Source: Bacteroidales bacterium
Lineage (GTDB): Bacteria; Bacteroidota; Bacteroidia; Bacteroidales; UBA10428
DNA length: 56,969 nucleotides
Reading direction: 5' to 3'
Assembly (NCBI GenBank): GCA_016928305.1
Contig: JAFGKY010000064.1
Coordinates: 1 to 56,969, forward strand
Shown here piece after piece: positions 44,434-51,999 of the stretch. The notes under the pieces were generated by a model. It did not search any database. It was given only the letters and a program-made list of their open reading frames with translations, and had not been told where the DNA came from. The translations under genes and the position numbers were made by a program. Within the stretch, counting starts at the first letter, position 1. Every line of letters begins with the position of its first letter.

Positions 44434-45066
44434 TTGAAATCCGACAGAAAAAAATGGATTGAATTGATTTCGGTAGCGATAACAGGATTATTGAAATTTG
44501 TTATTATGGACTGGCTTCAAATGAGGGCATTTTATATTTGCGGGGCATGCTTATCCTGGCTGATATATGTGATTGTTAAGTATAAATCGGATAATACAAT
44601 TTTGATTTACTGGGGATTTAAGAAAGAAAACTTCAGGGTATCCTTTTTGTTTCTTCTTCCTTTTACCCTTCTCAGTATACTCGTATTTATTATTTACGGG
44701 CTGTCAAATCATCTATTTATACCGAACTGGCATATTATACCTGTTTTTGTTTTATATCCGATATGGGGCTTAATTCAACAATTTATGATGGCAGGTATAC
44801 TGGCAGGGAATTTAATATCCATCAGAAATATTCATTTTAAAAATTATCAGGTGATTCTTCTGACGTCATTAATATTCAGTATGGTGCATTATCCCAGCTT
44901 TTTTCTCATGATCTTTGCCTTTATTATGCAGTTGATTTTTACAGCAGTATATTTGAAATGGAGGAATTTGTGGACATTGGGACTGATCCACGGATGGGTA
45001 GGAACCTTTCTGATATTCTGTGTTCTTAAACGTGATCTTTGGATAGAACTATTTGCTTGGTTCTAA
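44434..45066 (+). CDS. CPBP-like intramembrane protein lacking the canonical glutamates
   Basis: The 210-residue protein starts at a TTG and has seven or eight hydrophobic segments. It resembles the CPBP (Abi/CAAX protease-like) family: the second conserved motif FSMVH (FxxxH) and the third at GLIHGWVG are visible. The first motif, normally EExxxR, reads QQFMMA here. The catalytic Glu pair is therefore missing, so protease activity is doubtful. Its 3' end overlaps the zinc-ribbon gene by four bases in convergent orientation. The region is visibly AT-rich compared with neighbouring DNA. Confidence 0.7.
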   Translation: MKSDRKKWIELISVAITGLLKFVIMDWLQMRAFYICGACLSWLIYVIVKYKSDNTILIYWGFKKENFRVSFLFLLPFTLLSILVFIIYGLSNHLFIPNWHIIPVFVLYPIWGLIQQFMMAGILAGNLISIRNIHFKNYQVILLTSLIFSMVHYPSFFLMIFAFIMQLIFTAVYLKWRNLWTLGLIHGWVGTFLIFCVLKRDLWIELFAWF

Positions 45067-45785
45067 ATATGAAAAAAGCGCTTTAAGTTAATACCCTTTT
45101 TTAACCTGTAATGAATAAAAAATAATATAGATGAAATAGGTATCAAGCAAACGATTACAATTAAACTCCAATGCAGATAAAAAGTATTTTTGTTATAGAA
45201 AGATATAATACCATCTATACAGATGGTGATACCTCCAACAGCGATGAAAAAAAAGGCCAAAATATTAAATCCTCGTTGTTTTGAAGACTTCAACAATAAT
45301 GTCAATATCAGTGCAAAAAAATAAAATGAAAAAAGAAATGGTATTCCAAGTTTAACCCCCCACCCTATATTTAAAGTAAACATATCAAGAAGTACTAAGA
45401 GAATCGAAGTTGATACAAAACTTCCTGCAAATAATAACAGTATCCTTTGACGCCAGAAAGAAATAATTGTTGTATTCACAAATAATACCAGGCATATGGT
45501 AACGGTGTACTTTGACCAGGTAATATGTTTATTTATGATCAAATCCATAATAAGCGTAACGATAATTCCTGAGCCAAGGATAATCCCTGATAATTCCCAA
45601 AACAGTTTGCGCCTTTGTTTTTGAGTTAAATTTTCATAGTCAGAAAGCAGGTTTTCCCTTGAGCTGTTTTGGATTTGTTCTATAGGTTTTATCCCGTTCA
45701 CCTTTTCATCAACAGAGTCTCCGCACAAAGGACAAAAATTCATATTGTCTTCCAGATCAACTCCGCAATTTTTACAAAATGCCAT
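45063..45785 (-). CDS. Zinc-ribbon membrane protein (DUF6320-like)
   Basis: The 240-residue protein starts with a zinc ribbon (CKNCG...CPLCG, four cysteines in residues 4-21), then a polar linker. About six transmembrane helices follow to residue 230, and the tail is basic. Zinc-ribbon/DUF6320 proteins are known as partners of alcohol acetyltransferase-like enzymes, and one is encoded 12 bp upstream here. A joint role in modifying a lipid or alcohol at the membrane is plausible but unproven. Confidence 0.75.
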   Translation of the reverse strand: MAFCKNCGVDLEDNMNFCPLCGDSVDEKVNGIKPIEQIQNSSRENLLSDYENLTQKQRRKLFWELSGIILGSGIIVTLIMDLIINKHITWSKYTVTICLVLFVNTTIISFWRQRILLLFAGSFVSTSILLVLLDMFTLNIGWGVKLGIPFLFSFYFFALILTLLLKSSKQRGFNILAFFFIAVGGITICIDGIISFYNKNTFYLHWSLIVIVCLIPISSILFFIHYRLKKGINLKRFFHI

Positions 45786-45797
45786 GGTGTAGTTGTT

Positions 45798-47102
45798 TTA
45801 ATATTTTGTTATCCTTACTCTAATTCCTTGCTGTACAAGAAAATGCAGGAATTTTTTTTCCAATTCTTTAGTTTTTGTAATATTCCCAAAACTTAGAACA
45901 AGATTGTCATTGAATCCGATTGCTCCGCAGTTTATCTTAAGCTTTTTATTGGGTGGCGGAGGTGTAAATATGAAATATTCAATTTTATTATCTATTTCCG
46001 GTGAAATATGAGCTTTTCCAAAATTTGTTACTACTCCGCTGTACTGGTTTGCTCCCATCGAATAATACTTATAATAAAGGATTATGCTTTTTAAAAATAA
46101 CGGAATTCCTCTCACGAATAGTTTTTTTTCACTTCCTACGTTTCTTGCAATAATTTTGTTGATTAGTTTTTTATCAGTTTCAAGCTGCATCTTGTGATAT
46201 ACAATTTTTACTATCTCATCGAATGTAAAATAACCCAGCCTTAAATCAATTTCAGGCATAATGAATAAGGAAAAATTCCGCATGGACTGTGAGGGATATA
46301 TATTTCTTAAATTAACGGGTACTTGTATTCGTAATCTCTGACACTTTTTATTATGGCCAAATAATTTCAGGTCTTTAAAAATATCCTGCAGAACGAACAA
46401 GTATAAGGCAATAAGATAGACATTGATGTTAACACCCTTTTCATCAGCCTTTTTTTTAATCTCATTTACAGACAGAATGGCTATTAACACATCAAAGCGA
46501 GGAGCTGTAGCAAGAGGAAAAGGCAAATGGCAGGCTTTGGGAAGTTTTAAATTGGGGGGGACATCATCCTTGAAATAATAATTATAGGAATCTTCAAATT
46601 CCTCTTTTGAAACAAGTGAATCCGGATGGTGATATTTCAAATCATCAGGAATGACAGTTCCTTCCTGTTTAAAATAAAGTACCAGCAAGGTTTTTAAAAA
46701 AGCAAAAGCCCCTGCCCCATCCGTTAGTACATGGGAAAATTCTATACTTATTCTGTTATTAATAGCCAGAATTCTGAATAACAGTTTGTTTGTGTCCTTT
46801 GTATTAAATTCCCTGCAAAGCCTGGAATTATCAACTTCAAGTGTTATCGGCACATTCAGGTGTTCAAGATAATACCAGAAAAATCCTTTTCGTAATTTAA
46901 CTTTATAGTAAGGGAATCGATCTTCAATAGCGTGAATGGCAGCCAGCAAATGTGCAATTTTTATTCTCTCCTTTAATACTGCAGCTATTCTGAATACTAT
47001 TGTATGCTCTTTGGATCGTATTGCCGGAAAGATTTTGGCGGCATTATCAAGTGGATACCAGAAATCTTCTCCTTTTTTATATGGATCTTTTATACTATTC
47101 AA
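45798..47102 (-). CDS. Condensation-type (alcohol acetyltransferase-like) acyltransferase
   Basis: The 434-residue protein begins at a TTG, with no upstream ATG in frame. It has the fold of condensation/acetyltransferase enzymes: the active-site motif HVLTDGAG (HxxxDG) near residue 125, a second-half segment with VPVNLRNIYPSQSMRNFS, and SGVVTNFGKA near the C-terminus. These enzymes move an acyl group from CoA or a carrier protein to an alcohol or amine. No carrier or synthetase gene is nearby. It forms an operon with the zinc-ribbon protein. Confidence 0.82.
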   Translation of the reverse strand: MNSIKDPYKKGEDFWYPLDNAAKIFPAIRSKEHTIVFRIAAVLKERIKIAHLLAAIHAIEDRFPYYKVKLRKGFFWYYLEHLNVPITLEVDNSRLCREFNTKDTNKLLFRILAINNRISIEFSHVLTDGAGAFAFLKTLLVLYFKQEGTVIPDDLKYHHPDSLVSKEEFEDSYNYYFKDDVPPNLKLPKACHLPFPLATAPRFDVLIAILSVNEIKKKADEKGVNINVYLIALYLFVLQDIFKDLKLFGHNKKCQRLRIQVPVNLRNIYPSQSMRNFSLFIMPEIDLRLGYFTFDEIVKIVYHKMQLETDKKLINKIIARNVGSEKKLFVRGIPLFLKSIILYYKYYSMGANQYSGVVTNFGKAHISPEIDNKIEYFIFTPPPPNKKLKINCGAIGFNDNLVLSFGNITKTKELEKKFLHFLVQQGIRVRITKY

Positions 47103-47225
47103 AATCGATTTTGTTGTAAATTAAACAAAGATATTAAATCGTAAGTTGACGTTTATTAATTCGTCTACTAAAAACAGAAAATGCCTGATTTACAATATGT
47201 TCAATTTAAAAACAACTGGTACTAA

Positions 47226-47663
47226 ATGAAGGAAATTACCATTATCTTTTTTTGTACCTGGAAATTTGCTGCTACATTTCCTCTTGCGGTCCTGGCAATG
47301 AAAATGTCTTTTATAGAAACCCTTATCTATACTAATGCCGGAGGTATCCTGGGAGTACTGATCTTTGCCTTTTTCTCCGATATTCTCATAAGAACCTGTA
47401 GTAAATACTGGCCTGAAAAGTTGAAATTTTTCAGAAAATCAAAAAAGGTATTTAAAAAGAGCAACAGACGTTTGGTCACTTTAAAGATGAAATACGGATT
47501 ACCTGGGATCGTAATATTGACCCCCGTATTGTTATCAATTCCTGTAGGTACATTTCTTGTAACCAAATATTATGGCACAAAAAAGCTTAATCTTTTCTGG
47601 TTGATAGCCGGAAATGTTTGTTGGTCATTTATTTACATATTTTTCTATACACAAATTGCATGA
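47226..47663 (+). CDS. Small DedA / Sm_multidrug_ex-like membrane protein
   Basis: The 145-residue protein has three or four hydrophobic segments and a basic loop (KFFRKSKKVFKKSNRR). The stretch KYGLPGIVILTPVLLSIPVGTFLVTKYYG is the signature of small multi-drug export-like and DedA-type proteins, including the conserved proline-rich turn. The real substrate is unknown; drug export is only a family name. It is divergent from the acyltransferase gene. Confidence 0.7.
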   Translation: MKEITIIFFCTWKFAATFPLAVLAMKMSFIETLIYTNAGGILGVLIFAFFSDILIRTCSKYWPEKLKFFRKSKKVFKKSNRRLVTLKMKYGLPGIVILTPVLLSIPVGTFLVTKYYGTKKLNLFWLIAGNVCWSFIYIFFYTQIA

Positions 47664-47708
47664 TAAAAGCTTATGGCTGCCAGACAGGTTAAACAAGTCA
47701 TAAAATCG

Positions 47709-47774
47709 GGGTCGGAACAGACTAAAATAAAAGTTATCAGACATTTAATCTGATTTTATGCTCATTTCTAAGCC
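47709..47774. repeat. 66-bp dispersed repeat, copy 2
   Basis: Starts GGGTCGGAACAGACT and is 86 percent identical to 23844-23909 without gaps. The gap 47664-48162 also holds an 85-bp segment (47883-47967) related to 36611-36695, and a hairpin at 48052-48081 related to 39983-40020. No gene is supported in it. Confidence 0.7.
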
Positions 47775-48051
47775 TTAGAGGCTTATTTTAAGCTGTGAAG
47801 AAGTATCTTCAAGGCGAAAATATTGCAGTTATGCCCTGAGCAAAGAAGAGTATGCGCTTTCATAATCTGATAATTCATTACAACGCTCATTTTTGAGCTA
47901 ATAATAAGATTCCAGGCCACGAAAAAGTCTTGTTTTTAGTATCTATTAGCTGTTTATCAATGATATATTTTGTCCCTTGCTGGTAATGGTCGCCCCACAC
48001 TGTTACAAGCTTTCAGCCTGTGCCTTATTTGGCAAGTTGTACCAGAATTCG

Positions 48052-48081
48052 GGTGCAGTTTAGCATTAGCGTAACTACACC
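48052..48081. repeat. Hairpin sister of 39983-40020
   Basis: GGTGCAGTTTAG and TAACTACACC form the arms around CATTAGCG. The arms match those at 39983-40020 (GGTGTAGTTTAG / TAATTACACC). The upstream words CTTTCAGCCTGTGCC also have a counterpart at 40099 (CTTTCAGCTTGTGCC). Confidence 0.55.
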
Positions 48082-48083
48082 CC

Positions 48084-48112
48084 TTGCAGGTATCAAAAAA
48101 TCGTTAGCTTTG
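48084..48112 (+). promoter_or_regulatory. Candidate promoter of the YccF gene
   Basis: TTG at 48084-48086 and TAGCTTTG at 48105-48112 match the Bacteroidota pattern with an 18-bp spacer. The start codon is 50 bp downstream. Confidence 0.4.
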
Positions 48113-48162
48113 TGGTTGATGTAGTAATCACGAAACATACAACAATAAAGACAAACTCAAAT

Positions 48163-48537
48163 ATGCGTTTCATCGGAAATATTATCTGGCTTTTGTTCGG
48201 CGGACTGTTTACGGCAGTGGAATACGTACTGGCAAGTGTGGCACTTATGATCACCATTATTGGTATCCCGTTTGCCCTTCAGACACTTAAACTGGCCATG
48301 CTGGAATTATGGCCGTTCGGGGCGGATATCCGCACACGCGAAAGCCAACCCGGATGCCTGTCAACCCTAATGAACTTCATCTGGATATTCGTGGGTGGCA
48401 TCTGGATCTTCCTCACACACATGTTCTTCGGCATCCTGCTGGGTATTACCATCATTGGTATTCCCTTTGCCAAACAGCATTTCAAGCTGGCACACCTGGC
48501 GCTTACCCCATTCGGACGTGAAGTCATTTATCCGTAA
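48163..48537 (+). CDS. YccF-domain membrane protein
   Basis: The start at ATG giving MRFIGNIIWLLFGG is chosen because the family begins there (124 residues); a longer frame starts 17 codons earlier. Two YccF repeats are clear: IIGIPFALQTLKLAMLELWPFG and IIGIPFAKQHFKLAHLALTPFG, each after a hydrophobic hairpin. The protein should span the inner membrane about four times. The function of YccF is not established. Confidence 0.9.
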   Translation: MRFIGNIIWLLFGGLFTAVEYVLASVALMITIIGIPFALQTLKLAMLELWPFGADIRTRESQPGCLSTLMNFIWIFVGGIWIFLTHMFFGILLGITIIGIPFAKQHFKLAHLALTPFGREVIYP

Positions 48538-48558
48538 CCGATCTGGTGCTGAAAATCC

Positions 48559-48740
48559 CACACTGGCGTGCATTTGTAATGCGTACCATAACCACCCCTG
48601 CGCTGGTTGGAGGTTGCACCTCCAACCTACGAATATTTTAATCATAACCATTATACAAACATAAGGCAGGTTGCACCTGTGTCACTTACTTCCATCTGAC
48701 ACAACTTACGGCCCGGCATACCGGGCTTAAGATTGTGACA
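48559..48740. repeat. REP-like repeat followed by CCCGG hairpin
   Basis: The module CACACTGGCGTGCATTTG leads to the perfect hairpin GGTTGGAGG-TTGCA-CCTCCAACC at 48605-48627. After that, GCCCGG-CATA-CCGGGC at 48711-48726 is flanked by TGACACAA and TTGTGACA. The first unit matches 33489-33555, the second 34266-34302. Together they fill the 348-bp gap before the GH3 gene. Confidence 0.65.
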
Positions 48741-48885
48741 TAAGAGAGGTACATGTTGAAAACTTGGGCCAGTGAAGAGACTGATGGGAGGGAGAAAACT
48801 CACAGAATACTTAAAAGCATGGTGTTATTTTCAGTTTATTTATTTAATTTACCATCGAAACTCAAGCTATAAAACCTTTAACGTT

Positions 48886-51519
48886 ATGAAGATCATAAAT
48901 CTGAAAAACCTGCTGATCCTTGCTGTATTATTTGTATTCAGTCAATGCAAGGAAACCAATAAGCTTCTTCCTTACCAGGATCCGGACCTTTCGATTGAAG
49001 AAAGGGTTAATGATCTGGTATCGAGAATGACCCTCGATGAAAAAATCAGCCAGATGATGAACGGGGCCGATTCAATTGCACGTCTGGGAATTCCTGATTA
49101 TAACTGGTGGAGTGAAGGCCTGCACGGGGTTGCCAATTCCGGTATCGCCACCGTATTTCCCCAGGCAATAGGGTTGGGGGCAACCTGGAATGACAGCCTG
49201 ATCTACCGGGTTGCTGATGTCATATCAACGGAATTCAGGGCTAAATTCAATGATTATCAGAGACAGGGCGACCATGGCTTGTTCAAAGGACTGACCGTAT
49301 GGTCACCGAACATCAATATTTTTCGTGATCCCAGGTGGGGAAGAGGACAGGAGACCTATGGTGAGGATCCTTTTCTTACTGCACGCATTGGAGTGGCTTT
49401 TGTCAGAGGATTACAGGGTTCCGACGCGAAATATTTTAAGGTAATCGCTACCCCTAAGCATTATGCTGTGCACAGCGGTCCTGAACCCGAACGCCATCAC
49501 TTCAATGCCGTGACTGATTATCGCGATTTTGCCGAGACTTATCTGCCTGCATTCAAAGCCTGTATTGTTGAAGGAGGCGCATATTCAATCATGGGTGCAT
49601 ACCAACGATACCTGGGGACACCTTGTTGCGCCAGCGATCTGCTTTTAAAGGAAGTGCTCAGGGACAAATGGAATTTCGGGGGTTATGTGGTATCCGATTG
49701 CGGCGCCATCTATGATATATACGCCAACCATAAATTCGTTAAAACTCCTGAAGAGGCTGCCGCGTTGGCTGTTCTGGCAGGATGTGACCTCGAATGCGGT
49801 GATACGTATCAATATCTGAAAAGCGCAGTAGAAAAAGGTTTGCTGAAAGAATCCGATATCGATATAGCAGTAAAGCGTTTATTTACAGCCCGTTTCAAAT
49901 TGGGATTGTTCGATCCTGCCGACAGGGTCAGCTATGCGCAGATACCGCTTTCGGATAATGACTCACCAGAGCACCGGAAACTGGCTCTTAAGACAGCTCA
50001 TGAATCAATGGTTCTGTTAAAAAATGAGGATAATTTCCTGCCGTTAAAGAAAGAAATTAAAACAATTGCCGTTATCGGTGCCAATGCTAATGTACCCGAG
50101 GTTCTGTATGGCAACTATAACGGAATCTCGTCTTCACCGGTCACCCCGCTTGCAGGAATAAAAAACAGGGCACCAAAATCCACTGAAATATTATTTGAAG
50201 CCGGGTCGGATCTGGCTGATGATTTTCCTGTCCTGTTGGAAGTTCCTGAAGACGCATTATCCAGCGGGGATGAAAAAGGATTGAAAGCCGAGTATTTCGA
50301 TAACATGGAATTAAAAGGCACGCCGTTTCTGACAAGAACCGATAAAAATATCCATTTTGATTTTATCAGTAATGCACCTTTGCCGGGTAAAAGCACCCGA
50401 TTCTCGGTACGATGGTCAGGTAACCTTTCGGTACCTGAAACAGGTACTTATTTTCTTGGTTTCAGAGGAGATGACGGCTATCGTGTTTTTCTTGACAACC
50501 GGCTCCTTTTTGAATCGTGGAAAGATCAGGCTCCGACCACCACCAAGGTAAAGGTTGAACTGGTAAAGGGTACAAAATACCGGCTCAACATTGAATATTA
50601 TCAGAATCTGGGTGGTGCTGTTGCGAAATTCCAATGGTCAAAAGAAGATAAAGATTATATAAACCGAATAGTGAATGTGGCAAAACAGGCTGATGTAGTT
50701 GTTTATGTCGGAGGTATCTCTCCCTGGCTTGAGGGGGAAGAAATGCCTGTGGAACTTGAAGGCTTTCAGGGAGGTGACCGTACTTCACTCAATTTACCGG
50801 CTGTTCAGGAAAAAGTGCTCAGGGCTATAAAAGCGGCAGGAAAACCCATTGTACTGGTCTTGTTGAACGGCAGTGCCCTTGCCGTAAACTGGGCCGATGA
50901 AAATGTTAATGCCATTCTTGAAGCCTGGTATCCGGGTGAAGAAGGGGGTAATGCCATTGCAGATGTGTTGTTCGGATTTTATAATCCGGCCGGCCGCCTG
51001 CCGGTAACCTTCTATAAATCGGTTGATGATTTGCCTCCGTTCGAAGATTACAACATGAAAGAACGGACGTATCGGTATTTTAACGGGACACCCCTGTATG
51101 CATTCGGTTATGGCCTCAGCTATAGCACATTTACCTATTCAAATCTGGTTGTGCCGGAATCGGCTAAAACCAGTGAAAGTGTGATGGTTCATGTTGATGT
51201 TCAGAATACGGGAAAGATGGATGGTGATGAAGTTGTGGAATTGTATATTAAGTTACTGGATGCCCGGGTACCTGTTCCGAAGTATGCACTGAAGGGATTT
51301 AAACGTGTGCACCTGAAGGCTGGTGAAAAGAAAACCATTGCATTTACCCTTCAACCGGAACATCTGTCCCTGATCGATGACAACAATAAACGGGTTGCGG
51401 AGCCTGGGAAAATTCGTTTATACATCGGGGGCTGTCAGCCCGGACCAAAAGCTTTGACTTCAGGTGAAGTCCTGACTGCCGATTTTGAAACCACGGGTAA
51501 GGTGCACTTGATAGAATAA
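48886..51519 (+). CDS. GH3 glycosidase lipoprotein with PA14 insert
   Basis: The ATG giving MKIINLKNLLILAVLF is chosen because it places a lipoprotein signal at the start (lipobox FSQC, Cys21); the frame is open 38 codons further. The 877 residues hold a GH3 N-terminal barrel with SEGLHGVA and VVSDCGAI (nucleophile Asp271). The GH3 C-terminal domain is interrupted by a PA14 domain at about 465-585 and carries the likely acid/base Glu616 in SPWLEGEE. A fibronectin-III-like domain closes the protein. The architecture fits beta-xylosidases and beta-glucosidases. It lies 480 bp before the SusC gene and may belong to the same locus. Confidence 0.92.
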   Translation: MKIINLKNLLILAVLFVFSQCKETNKLLPYQDPDLSIEERVNDLVSRMTLDEKISQMMNGADSIARLGIPDYNWWSEGLHGVANSGIATVFPQAIGLGATWNDSLIYRVADVISTEFRAKFNDYQRQGDHGLFKGLTVWSPNINIFRDPRWGRGQETYGEDPFLTARIGVAFVRGLQGSDAKYFKVIATPKHYAVHSGPEPERHHFNAVTDYRDFAETYLPAFKACIVEGGAYSIMGAYQRYLGTPCCASDLLLKEVLRDKWNFGGYVVSDCGAIYDIYANHKFVKTPEEAAALAVLAGCDLECGDTYQYLKSAVEKGLLKESDIDIAVKRLFTARFKLGLFDPADRVSYAQIPLSDNDSPEHRKLALKTAHESMVLLKNEDNFLPLKKEIKTIAVIGANANVPEVLYGNYNGISSSPVTPLAGIKNRAPKSTEILFEAGSDLADDFPVLLEVPEDALSSGDEKGLKAEYFDNMELKGTPFLTRTDKNIHFDFISNAPLPGKSTRFSVRWSGNLSVPETGTYFLGFRGDDGYRVFLDNRLLFESWKDQAPTTTKVKVELVKGTKYRLNIEYYQNLGGAVAKFQWSKEDKDYINRIVNVAKQADVVVYVGGISPWLEGEEMPVELEGFQGGDRTSLNLPAVQEKVLRAIKAAGKPIVLVLLNGSALAVNWADENVNAILEAWYPGEEGGNAIADVLFGFYNPAGRLPVTFYKSVDDLPPFEDYNMKERTYRYFNGTPLYAFGYGLSYSTFTYSNLVVPESAKTSESVMVHVDVQNTGKMDGDEVVELYIKLLDARVPVPKYALKGFKRVHLKAGEKKTIAFTLQPEHLSLIDDNNKRVAEPGKIRLYIGGCQPGPKALTSGEVLTADFETTGKVHLIE

Positions 51520-51999
51520 AACGGAACACCTTCCTCATAGCTCATTGGGGATTGAACCGATAAACATATAAATATCTTCATTCTCATTCTGTTTCTCATT
51601 CTGTTTCCCTCATCTGCCGCAAGGTATAACGCAGTGTCCCTTGTGGCACTTATCCTCCTTGCTGATTGCAGTTTAAATGTACACTACCAGTAAAATGTAT
51701 TGGATATATAGAAATTTCAACAGATTCGAACTCAGCAGCAACAGATTATTGGTAATTGACTTAAAGGTTAAATTGTTAAGTGATCTCATAATTCAAACTG
51801 TATTTTAAAATCTTCATGTTTTAACTAAAGATGATAGGATTTCAAAGATTATAGGCGCTATTTTCAAGGTATGTTCATTGAATAGAATTTAGTTTTGAGC
51901 TGGTAAATATCCACAAAGCATTTACAATTCTAATTTATAAATACCTGCAATTTATAAAGACATATAACTAAGTTATTCATTATAAATCTATTAAATTGT
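51520..51999. other. Gap before the SusC gene
   Basis: No gene is supported in these 480 bases. There is a tandem 12-bp repeat (TCTCATTCTGTT twice, 51582-51605) and a degenerate REP-like module near 51635-51680. TAGTTTTG at 51890-51897 is a possible -7 box for the SusC gene but lacks a -33 partner. Confidence 0.4.

Noticed and set aside
48772..48885. Upstream extension of the GH3 gene
   Set aside because: The added 38 residues precede an ideal lipoprotein signal and look non-coding, so the later ATG was used.
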